From assembly GCA_013398615.1 (NCBI GenBank), contig VZSR01001459.1, positions 11,208,020 to 11,272,019 of the forward strand: a stretch of DNA of 64,000 bases. The letters run 5' to 3'. Numbering within the stretch: position 1 is the stretch's first letter; every line of letters starts with the position of its first letter. This document shows positions 12,701-24,700 of this stretch, one piece after another. The position numbers were made by a program, and so were the translations under genes. This DNA is from Brachypodius melanocephalos. Its lineage: Eukaryota; Chordata; Aves; Passeriformes; Pycnonotidae. The notes beneath the pieces are model-generated. The model was given only the letters and a program-made list of their open reading frames with translations. It did no database searches and had not been told where the DNA came from.

Positions 12701-15700
12701 GTTACCTCTGCTCAGTGTGGTGTCCTTCTTGTCCGTCAAACTCATGGCCAGGGATGCTCCTTCAGGGATCTGTGGAGGAAAGGAAGAATATGCATTGATG
12801 ATGGGGGCCTGATCAGTGCCTCCCTGGTCCTGGGGAGATCCCAGGAGCTGGGAGATGCTGCTGCAGTCATGGTTCTGCCACAAACATCTCCAGAACCTGC
12901 CCTGCCCCTGCCCTCCATTATGTGGAAAAGGTATTTTCAATACAATTACAAGATAGTGAGGTTCTCAAACTCGATGGGAATTGGGCAAATACCTTTATCT
13001 AAGATCCATTTTTGGACGTGGACACCAGGTAGTTTGGGAAGGAGGGAGAGTTTGGCTGTGCCGGTGCTGGTTTGCCGTTCCCCAGGCAGGGCTGGCGCAG
13101 CCGCGGGCACCACGCGCGGCTCTGGCACCGATAACCATGCTAAGGAGCACTCAGCTCCACTCCTGTTTTCCAGGCACGGCTACAGACCAGTGAGGATTGC
13201 GCTTCCAGGCATACCAGGGAATATGAAAATCGTTAAGTATTCTGGTTTCATTTAATTTTAAACAGAAAAACAGTCAAGAAAATAATCTGATTTACCATGT
13301 TTCCTCATATTTTTGGCCTCACTTCCTCAATGGTATCCCCCAGCCCCTGCTCTCAGAGCAGGCACTGACAGTGGTAGCTGCAATTTCAGCAGGAGTGCGG
13401 ATCAAGAGCACAGTGATACTAAATCAGCCAGGCTGGTGGCCCTTGGGAATAAGAGGTTTTTCCCCTCCTCTTTCTGTTGTCGGTAATAACTTGTTTTGCA
13501 TGAAGAATGTTAATTAGTTTCTGTGTGTTGCAATATTAACGAGATTCTCGCCAGGGCAGATGTCTATTCCCTGGAAGCTCTCAGGGAGCTATGGCAACCT
13601 CTCTGCTGGTTCCTGATGATCCCGTTTTTGGAGGGGAACTGCAGCTCGCCCTGGAGGCCAGGCAGGCTCCAAGGAGGACGGGCTCCCCTGAGGTGTGGGT
13701 CGGTGGCTTTACCTTGTAATGTGCTAATGTGTTGAGTTTCTTTCTGCCATCCTCCACCACCGAGGTGTCATCAAGGTCCCGCAGGATGTAGCTGTCAGTG
13801 CTGGTGGCAAACCACTCTAAACACAGAGAGGGGAGAAGTGAGACCGCAGCCTGAAGGAGGCAGGGGCCAGGGGGTCTGGGACTGAATGGCTGCCCTGATG
13901 TCTGCACTGCTTCACCCACTGCTCTGACAGGCACCAACAGCTGCTGCACAACCTTAAGTGCTTCACCTGTTTTTACAGGTGGTGGCTGGTCCCATGCACC
14001 TGGTCCTTACCGAGGTCGACGTCTTCCACCCTTGGCCACTGGGAGTAGGGGACGTTCTTGCAGAAGGCCTCCAGAATTTTCTCTTTCACTTGGCTGAGTG
14101 TGTCCGTGTCCATGGCTCTGACACTCAGGGAGTCCATCCCACAGCCTTGGAAGGAGACGTTGAGGTTCTGCAGGCAGAGGCTGTGTTAGGGATAACCTGC
14201 CTGGTTCTGCTGGCTCCCGAGAATGCTTGGAAGCTGCAGTGTCTGCACAGCTCTGGCTGGTGCGCCCTGGGCTGATGGAAATCAGGCTGAACTAATGTGG
14301 CCATCGATGCTTTACAGCATGAGAAGCACTGATTTATAGCCCCAGGGGCTGAGGGCTCTGTTGACCAAGCTGGGAGAGCATAGGGAGCAACACAGCACCC
14401 CCCTCTCATGCTGTCTTGCTAATGGGGCTTGACCACCATGAGGCAGGAGGAGGGGTTAGTCCCCATTACCAGCTGTATCCTCAGTGGCTTGGCTCTGACT
14501 GGTGACTAATGGGACCACCAAAGCTCATGGCTCAACCTCTGCTTGATGCAACAGGCTAAGCTCCACTGCCTAAACCAGCCTTAAGCCTACTGCAGGATGG
14601 GTCTGCTGCAGTGTCTGGAGCCCTTGAGAGCTCCTGGACAGCAGGACAGGCAGCTGTGAGGGCCTACAGGCTGCCACAGACACCTGCTTAGAGACCAGGG
14701 GGGCACAGCTACTGCCTCAGTTGCAGCCCAAAGCTGCAGGGCAAGGAGAGCAACTCTTTCTATCAGAAACCCTCTCCTCTTCTTGTCTGGGTGCCTCCTC
14801 CTCTCACCAGCTGTGCAGACCTACATGCTATGAGCACGGAATCTCCCTCTCAGCCCAGCTCTGGGGAAGCCTCAAGCACATGTGTACTCACCCTGGGCTT
14901 TGCCTCTATGTTCTCCCTCAGCAGCCACTCCTCGTTGAGGGTGTACCTGGCCTTCCCTGTAATGGCGTCGATGGAACCCTTGTTAATCTGCTGTTTGATG
15001 GCACAGATCAGCAGGAAGAAGGGCTCTCCAACTGTCTCCTGGGGAAAGGAAAGAAGATCAAGTCAGCAAACCAGACCTGGTGGTGACAGGTCCATCAGCA
15101 GAGACAGGCTCTGTGCGGGCAGTGAAGGTGCCCCTGCACACGGGGAAGCAGGACAAATCCACCCCAGGTGCTGCAAACACCTGCTGGGGTCCATTGCTCC
15201 CAACTCCCACTTGCTTCTCTCTGAGGCTGCTCAGAAGTTTTCAGACTTGTGGCAACATGACAGCACAGATGGGGAGGAGGACACAACAGCCAACAACAGC
15301 CACAGGCCATTTTTGGGGATGCTGTAACTGTCAGCATCAACATACCCCATCCAAGTTCTGCAGCAAGCACTGGAGCTGTGGAATGCCACGGATGGGCTGT
15401 GCCAGCCTGTGCTGTCTCGGGGCAGAGCTGGGGTGCTGCTCAGAAGGCAGGGACATATGCATGGCTGTGCTGAGGGGAGACCTGCACACGTGATAGTCGG
15501 CAAAATGCAAATGTGCATTAATTTACATGTGAATTACACAGGAACAGGGAGAATCTAGCATATTGTGCTACAGAGATGCTTCCTGCAATCTGACAGGGTG
15601 CAGACTGTACAACATGCTGCACTCAGCAGGACAAGATAAGGCTGATGTGCACAAAAATCCAAGAACAGAAATATCTGGGCACCCAGCTTTCTCATGAACA

Positions 15701-18700
15701 TGTCAGCTGAACCCCTCATTGCACTGCCTGGTTTGCCACTGAACTCCATGGGAGTGAGCCCACAGCCTGGGCCTGTGGCTCTGGGAACCAGCATTCATAC
15801 TTCTCATACCACAGCAGAGCCCTCATCACAGCTAAACAGAGGATCCGGGTCAACAAGCTGTTCCCATGTGACAGCAAGCAAACACACCATTTAACTCCTT
15901 ACATTCATCAAACCTAAGTTCATGGGAGAGAGGTGAACTGTGGCACTCCTGCAGCAAGAACAAAAAATTTAACAGGGAGCATCTATTTGTGAAGTGATTC
16001 AGCTATGCAGTTTAATGCCAAATTTCTGATTCACTTCTGCCTGCTGCACTGATGTGCAAGGGAAACATAAGCTATTTTCTTAAGGAACTCTTCACTGTTA
16101 GAGTAGATCCCATTCTCCCTAATGTTCATGTGCAATTTCCTTCCAATGAGGCAAGTGCAAATCCTGCACATTTCTGTGCCCTGAGCCTCCCCCCCCACAC
16201 ACACACGAGCCTGCCATCTGAGAGCCTGCTCAAGACAACAGATACCCAACGGTTTTGATATTTCTCAGCTAGGAACTGCTAAATCCTGTTCAATCTGCTT
16301 CTTAATTAAAACTTGGTGATTCTTTTATTCTAATTGCCCTGTAATTGCTAAAGCAATTAGTTCGATGTCAATTTGGATGCGCTGCATTTGGTGCGGTTGA
16401 TGATGGGGTGATGCAACAGGGCTGGCAGTGGGCACACGCCGTCTGCGCCAGCAGGGCACTCGCCTCCTTTGCAGGGGTAACTGCACGAGTACTGGGAAGC
16501 CCCCGGGTCTGCTGCTAATGATTCCTGCAATGCTCCTGCGAGCAGGCAGCACAAGAGGGGCTCAGAGCAGGGCTGCGGGTGCTGGAATGCAGGAAGCCAT
16601 GGCTTCCAGAATGTAGAGGAAGGTGTGGAGCCAGGAAGTGGAGAAGCTGAGGATTGCAGAGAGTGAAGAATGAGCAGAAGACACAAAGAGTTCATTTTGG
16701 AGAGAAAGGCAGAAGCAAGATATAACCAGGAGACAACACTGACATGGAGACCTCCTCAGGCTGCAGTACCACTGCCCTCATACTGTGAACCACAAGGCAC
16801 CACTGGCTGGCCCTGCACACGGGGTCATCAGTCTCTGACACTGGCCATGCTACCAACAGGAACCCTGTTTGTGTCACATGTGAGCAGGGACAAACCTGAG
16901 GCTAAACTCAGGGCCGGGCTCTGGAGCCTGCCCATCCCCGCCATGGGCAGCTCCAGCCACAGGGAGACTGCAGTGCCTCCAAAACCATTAAAAAAGGGTG
17001 AGTCCTGCTGGTCTGGGAGCCCGTATGGCTTGAAATGAGCATGGGCTGCAGGGGTTGGGGCTGCCCTGGCAGCGGTGGGGCAGCATTGTGGGGTAACTGC
17101 AGACCCATTGCAGGGTGCACGGGCAGGATTTGGCCCGGGCCAGCCCACAGGGGACACAGCCACAGTGCTCCACTGGTGAAATGTTATTTCTGTCTGGCTT
17201 TTTTGCTTTCAGGCTCAGAAACTGTGGGATGTTATGGAAATCTGCAAAAGCGCTAATCAGACAGCGAATTTCAAAGCAGGGAAAGAAGGGCTGGCAGGCC
17301 CTTCTAGAGATAAAATGGCAAACTTGTGAAATCTCCAGCATTGTTCGGAAAACTCATCTGGAAAGGAATCAAAACCGTCTTTCGTCTTGGCTAGTTAGGA
17401 GAAAGGAAGTTTAACCAGAAGAGATCAGTGCTGATTCAGGACAAAAACTACTTGAAAAAACACAGTCTGGGGCCTTTTTTTCCTCCTATTGTGAATGTAT
17501 TTTAATGAGACTTCATTTTCATTTTTGACTGAACTGTTACGGGCCCTTAAAGCTACCCAGGGCACTGAAATAACTGCAGTAATGGAAAGCACAGTTCAGG
17601 CTGGCAGGACTTGAACTGTTCCACGCACGAGGAGCGTGGGAGGGCTTCATTTTTATATGCTTGGGAAAACAAAAAGGTTTGGAGCACAGACTGGATTCAC
17701 ATGTTGCTGCCCTATTAACACAACTCTTACAAGTTATTATAGATGTCCTCCCAGGATCATACTGTAGCCACTTCCAAAATGCTTTTGCGAGCCTAAGATG
17801 GGAACAGCACAGAAAACAGCTGCTTATGCCAAGTGCCCACTAATTTTGGGACAATTATCTGTTTGCATTCTGTGAAGAACCAAACCTCCATCCCGCACGC
17901 AAAACTTGGGTAAGCTCGGACCCAGACATAAAAGCTGAATTCCAGAACCCTACTTTTCCTTTAACTCCCCAACCCTGTTAGGAGCCAGGCACAATGGTAC
18001 CATGGTAGCTCATGGAGAAGGCTTTCTTTTAAAGCTTCTTCCACCAAAACTGTAGCACAAAGTAGAGATAATTTCATCTACGATTCTCACTCGGTTCTGC
18101 AGAAACAGAGTTCTACATGGATTGTGCAAATGCTGCAAGTTTCCTCTGAACCCCCATGCCTCACAGCAAGCCCCTGCCAACTCATCCCTACCTCACACAC
18201 ACTGAGCCAGCCCCACCAGTGGACTCCACCACCTTCAGGTGCCCTCCACATGTGCAGGCCACAAATGCCTGTGGCCAGCAGCTCCTTCCCAGCTGAAGAC
18301 AGCTCCTTCAAATCATTTTCCCCCAAAACACAAATGGATGGGCTGTTAGGCAGAGCATTAATGTGAAACAAATGTTTTGAGCATGTAGCGTTGACTTACA
18401 AGGGAAAATACAAGCACTTGGAATTTTTCCACTGCACAACAGTGGGGACTTTCACAGCAGCTGTTTCAAATAGACATTGTGATTAATGGGGATAATTCAG
18501 GAATGAAAACCAGACCCATCATCACATGTCTGACAGAGCAGTGCTACAGGCAGGCAAGGCAAGTCTTCAAGAAAGGCATCTCCGAAGGCAGCAGAGTTTG
18601 ATCCTTAGGATCAAGGCACATGGGAGGCCTTTGGCTATCACTACTATTTAAATCACAGCCCTGAGCTGTCACCAGACATGTAGAAGGAGGTGCTGTCTGT

Positions 18701-21700
18701 TCCACCACGGGAGCTCCATCCTCATTTGTGTGCCGGGGAAGATGCCAGGTCTGCTGATCTGGATCACACTCCTGTCCCTTTGCACAGCCAGGCTTGTGTC
18801 ACCTGGGAACAAATCTCCTCTCCAGACACTCCTGTCTGACCAATTCTTTTCCCTTTTCATATTTCAGGAGCAGCTTAGTGTCTCTTCTGATCCCACCCTC
18901 ACTGTGGAGCATATGAGATATCAGAGGAAATCCTGGGAATCAACTTCACTGTGCCTCTAGTTTGAATTTGCTTTCAGAGATGGGAAAGAGGCTGTGGCAA
19001 CGCTCTGCACTGCCAGTGCTCCAGGCTGGACATGGCCTGGAGGGGGCTGCAAACCCCCCAGCCTTAGCCCCTGCCAAGAACCTGCTGCAGGTGGATGGAA
19101 ACGCACATTCAGCCAGCAGCCCAAGAGCTCTGCAAAGGGCCCAGTCACCTACAGGAGCACTGCCCGGCTCCAGGGGTGGCCACAGTCCCCCCAGGGATGG
19201 CCGCAGCCCCCCCAGGGATGGCCGCAGCCCCCCCAGGGATGGCCGCAGCCCCCCCAGGGATGGCCGCAGCCTGCAGGAGGGGGCAGCTCCCACCCAGTGC
19301 TGCATGTGGAGCTCCTTGCCACTAGTGAGCCGTGTAATGTGCTCAAGCCTTCAGGGCCACGTGATAAGGCTCCACTTTCCTCTTTTTCTTTTTTTCCCTG
19401 AGAAAGCTTTCTTGCACAATGTCCATTTTTAGCACAAACTGGAGCTGGATCAGATGCCTCACATGTGGTCTTCCCTCCCCAAAAGGGAAAATCAGCACTT
19501 TTCCCTCCAATGGTTAAACTACAGGAACAAAATCTGAAGATTAAAAAAATTTTACTGATTTCCTCTTTTCTGTACTTACAGGCTGGATAGCTGGGCTACA
19601 TTGGCACAGCCATCCTCATCCACTCCTATAAGTCTTCTTTTATTAGACTGGCTAACTGTGTCAGCTAAAATGTAAGATTATGAACGACAAAATGACTGGC
19701 TTTAGGACAAAAAGTGATCATCTGGGATCAGAAGACATCACAATATGTATGAAGACAATATAGGATCGCTTCTGTGGGTGTAGAAAACACTTTGAGAAAA
19801 GAGATTTTTTTCAAAAGCTTTTTCAAGGCTCTTCCCGTGGGTATAATGGGGTATTCTCCAATTAACTGCTGTGGAATCAATTAAGTTATTGCTCAATTCT
19901 TCTGGGGAATTCCAAACAGAACTGGCAAATGTTGGAGATAAAGCACTGAGCAGATGGACTGCTGATGGCTCTGAGATGCCAAACATATTCCTGCTCATTA
20001 CTGAGAGAAGACCATCAGCCTTCTGGGACAGCCACCCCACCTCTCCTGCTCAGATCTGTGCAGAACCACGAGGATGCCTCTGCACCAGAGGCCCCACACA
20101 CCAGTGGGCACCGACACAGAGCAGCCCCTGCCCCCGTGCCCTCGGCCCTGCTGACCATCGTGGCTCCCAGGACAGACACACTGACTGCTCAGCACGGCTG
20201 TGCCAGCTGCTCACAGAAACAACACATAACCAGGTGGTTCCCAAAACCTCCAGCCATTCTGGCTATTTTTCAGCTACCCTATGGCTCTTCTCGAGCACAG
20301 TGAAAATGGTGATCCATGCTCTGGCCTGCCATGAAGACTGAGCTCACCCAAGCCCAGGGCAGAAGCTGAGAAGCAACTGAACTTCAGATTGCTTTCCTAC
20401 ACCTCAATCACTCAATACATCAGTTTGCCAAGTGTTTGTGGCCATTTGAGTGGCACTGCTAGCAAGTGTCAGGTCCTAGGCTGTCCCCCACATCCCTCAT
20501 CCCTGCTGCACACAGAGCTGACCCTGCACCCACCACAGCAGGGCTGGTTCTCTTACTCTGAGATAGCTGTACATGCAGATGGACATCCAGTTGGTGAGCA
20601 TCTTCTCCACCACAGATTCTGTCCTCCTCAGCATAAGCTTGGGGTTTTTGGAAGCTGAAGCATCTATTAGGTCCACCAAGAGGTCCTTCATGATGCTGGT
20701 GTAATACTCCAGTTTCCCATGCAATGCAATAGTAAGCAGGGAGGCCAGGTTACACCTGAAACACAGAAGGTGCAGGACTCAAGGACTGAACTGCTACCCG
20801 GCACTGAAGCCACCCCCCACACAAAGGCAGTCTTTCAGACAATTTTCATGACCCTTCTTAAGGGTGTTCGAAGTTCCAACCCTCATTCAGTGCTTCAGGA
20901 CCTCAGGTCAGCTTGCACACTCTTACTGGTAAGCCAAGTGAGTGCTCTTCAGGGTTTATGGCCATCCATTTCTAACAGAAATGTGTAGGCAAGTGTGACT
21001 CAGCTGTCCACTGCAACACACAGCCCCAGACACCGGTTGGATTGCTTTGGGTTAGGAATAAATTAGTCTCCTCCAGCTGCCAAGTCTTTGGTTCTGAAGC
21101 TCATACCTGTCTCTGACAGCAAAGTCCTTCTGTTGCTCGAGAGCGTGGACAAACACAATGAGGAAGTGCTTGTTGTTGAGTAAGGTGGAGAACAGAGAAA
21201 TGCCTTCTTCCATGTTGGGTCTGCAGTTCTCAGGGATCTGAAGAAAAATTTAGAAAGCAGACTAAGAAAACCCTGCTTGTTGTTTTCCTCCACATTTTAT
21301 CCCTCTTGGTGGCAGGGATGCCCCTACTGAGCAGAGACACTAAGCAGAAGAGACCCTCCTCCCTTTGCCCGACACAGCCAGAAGCTTTGCAGGCAAGGAA
21401 CACACAGCTGGGTCAGTGACAGTGGCTATTCCATTCTGTTCGGGATTCCTGAGGATACCTGGAGCACTGTGGCCAGTTTGGGGCTCCCCACTACGAAACG
21501 GATGGAGCAAGGGCAGCTGAGGGCTGGCAAAACAATTAGTGGGCATACAAGGAGAGGTGAAGAGGGCTGGGTTTGGTCAGCTTTCAGAAGTTCTAGAGGG
21601 AGACCTTACTGCAGACAAGGAAGGATCCCAGGCCAGCACTTCTTCATGCAAGAGCAGATTCACAGATCTGCCTTCTTCAGCCAGCCAAAGCTGATCCAGT

Positions 21701-24700
21701 GCTGGTCTGTGTTAATGCTTAGCAACATCCAAAAGCATTTGCTCTGTTAGTGGGTTACTCACCTTCCACTCCCCCACCAGGAGTGGATGTGTTTCCTGGA
21801 CCTGGGAGCCCACCTGTGAGCTGAGCTGCTGGGAGGGCAGGATGTAGCACTCCTCGTAGAGAGAGGAACACTGGAACCAAGCACAGCGTTAGGGGAGGGC
21901 ACCTGTGTGCTGTGCACCTCAGGGGAATGAGATGGGGAGGCATGTTGTTGGCACTAAAGCCACCCATTCCAAAGACATGCACGAGGCTGGATTATGGAGC
22001 CTTGAAACAATTTGCAAGAGCCTCCCAAATGAGAAAACACCACAAGGATGGGGGGAGGCAGACGTCTGCACAGACACAAGGCTGTTAGGGCAGGGAGACT
22101 GCAAATAGAGTAATGTGACAGCTAGAAAACTCCCAGAAGAGAAAGCTTTACAGAAGACTATATCAAAATAGAGGAGTTCTGGGTATTTCAACATATGTAA
22201 CTTTTAAAACAGATGGGAAAAATGTTTAAATCCCTAGCATTCACATACCAGCCTGAATCTTAAAGCCTCTAGTATGCAGAGACATGGAGACTGCATAACT
22301 GAAAAACCTGAGTAACAGCTACTAATGAAACACTCTGCAGTCATAAATCACCATCTCAGTCCTCAGCACTGACACACAAGTGCCTCGAGGGTGAAATACA
22401 GCCGGAGTGAAGGGCACACAGCCACACAGCAGAGCAGCCGGTGACAGGAACAACGGCACCAACACATCTGCTGCAGCGCTGGTGAAGGGCTCCACGCAGA
22501 CAGATTGGACTGGGTGCCCAAGGGACACCTTACTGGGAGCACCACATACCCAGCCTTGGACAGGGAGGGGAGACAGAGACATCCAGAGAGCTCCTGAGGA
22601 CTGGCCAGGCTGCTGGGAATTCTTGGGGGCACCCTGCATGGGACAAAAACCCCTTCTCCCTGATTGCCAATTCACCCTTCAGCCACCCTTCAGCCTCTGC
22701 TCAGTGGAGTGGGGTGACACTGGAACCCTCCAGGAGGAGACCCCAGCACTCTGCTTGTGTGAGAGCTCTTTCAGAGGAGGTGTACAATGGCCCCAAACAA
22801 GCAAGCCAGAGCAGCTCCTGGAACAGTTGCCACCAGCTTCTGTCATGTGCGAGCAAGCCCGATCTTGTATGACACCCTAGGAGGTGCAGCTCCACTTTTG
22901 ATGATAATTCAGGCTGAAATATGTGACAAGTAAATATGTAACAGTGGAATGATTTTGTGACACTGTAAAAGCCCTTTAGCAGAGCCCTAACCTGGTAGGG
23001 ACATATCTGGGAGCAATGAGGTGCCCGTGACACACGCTGTCTCCTTACTTTGGGGAAGAATGTCCTGGTGACAAAGTGCTTGTACTCCAGGAAGGGGATC
23101 CCCTGGCTGCGGTTTAGCTCCTTGGTCAGGTCTGTCATGTCTGTCTGCAGCTCTGCAAAACCTTACACAAAGAGACCCACAGATGGTGAGAGCCCAGTCC
23201 TCCACCAGCCGAGACAGGCTGGCACCAGAAAGCATAGCACATCCCATCTCTGCCCCTCATGCTGTGCCCTCGTGGGGGCTGAAGCTGTGTTTCCTCTGAG
23301 CAGCACATTCCCATCTGGGTTTAACCATCATACTGCACACCTTGCCCCAAGCACTGACAGAACATTCTCTGCCCCAGGAGCCCCAGTCCCCCAGGACAGG
23401 ACATCAGCTGATGTGGAGGGACCATGGACTGTGGGATAGTGGGTGAATACTTCTCCCATTGTTCTACGAGGACCGTGCTGCAGTTTCTGTTGCACCCAAG
23501 AAGAAAAGCACACTGAAGGTTAGTGTGACCTTCAAGTAACCCTCTGACACAGCCAAGGGCCACTAACCCAGGGTAGAGAAGTTGGTGGCACAGGAGATCG
23601 GTGGCTTGGCCAAGCCAGGCAGCAGGACTTCTAGCCACTGAGCCTCATTCCCAAACCCAGTCAAAGCTCACAGATCACAGAAATTCTCCTACAAATACCT
23701 CTATCAGCTCCTATACAGCTCAAGGTGAATTGCATCAGGCCTGCTAACCTGACATCCTGCTCATGGCCATGGTTCCTCAGCACCCAGGCAGTGCCTTACC
23801 TTTGCGGATTTCCTCGCGGATCTGTGACTCCATCTCCTCCATCTGGAGCAGGGTTTTCTGCCAGTAGCGCTCAGCCCTGCGGCTCTTTGTGCAGAACACA
23901 AAGAGAGCTGGAAAAGAGGAAGAGAATAAGCCTTTTGGACCTGGGCTTAGGAGCAGCTGCAGCTGGGATCAGAGCAGTTCTCTCTGACACAGGTGCAGAA
24001 AGCTAAACCCAGAGCTGGTTTCACACCTACCACCAGCCCGGTGTCTGCTCAGGCAGTTGTCGATTAGCTGTAAATAAGTCAAACCAGCTGGAATTTAATG
24101 ATCGTGCTGCAACTGTCATCTTCAATTTAGGTCTGGGCTGTCTGTATTCAGCTTAACTGTATATTAATGTGTTCCAGCTGATTAACGAATACAGATTTGA
24201 GGACGTTTACCACCTGTATTACAGTGTTCATATCTGACAGTCTTCCCATGCCTCCAGAAATGTTTCTAATGATGGGTGGTGCATCTAGTAAACTGGGTGC
24301 ATTAGAGCCTTTATCAAATAAATCAAATCCTTACTATAAAGCCCTCGTTTACTGTGAACTGGCAGGTTTCTTGCTGCACAGTCATTCTGGGCATGCGATG
24401 AGCAAGGACCCTAGTCTGAGGACAAAAGTGTGCAGCACAGCTTCCAGCCAGGTACATACACCAGTGTGCCTGCTTCATATTTGCAGCTGAGGATGCTGCT
24501 CTGCTCTTCCTACTCAGCCAGGCACCTACCACTGCTTGTTTTTGATGACAAGATCTTGGCCTAAGACAAAGATCTTGCCTGTGATCAAGATCCTTCTTTA
24601 TTTTGTATTACAGTAACTACTAAGTATTTAGGGGAAAGGATAAGTTTATAAATATCAGAGGTTCAAGTAACAGAGTTGAGCTGTGGGTTCAGCCAGGAAG

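Larger units (their letters stand above)
15039..20556 (-). other. PLXND1: Intron 25, longest complete intron
   Basis: 5.5 kb. Contains a homeodomain-type motif cluster near 16300-16360, T-rich stretches near 17470-17520, and a 21-bp minisatellite at 19170-19272. No coding exon recognised; overlapping open frames near 16300-17350 and 18950-19430 lack domain signals. Confidence 0.6.
20756..23799 (-). other. PLXND1: Introns 21-24
   Basis: 20756-21106, 21238-21762, 21871-23048 and 23162-23799, interrupted by exons 22-24. Unique sequence; no repeat or RNA recognised. Confidence 0.6.

Noticed and set aside
18962..19432. PPRDGRS-repeat protein on the + strand
   Set aside because: The 21-bp minisatellite is a multiple of three, so every frame gives a repeat; no gene context.
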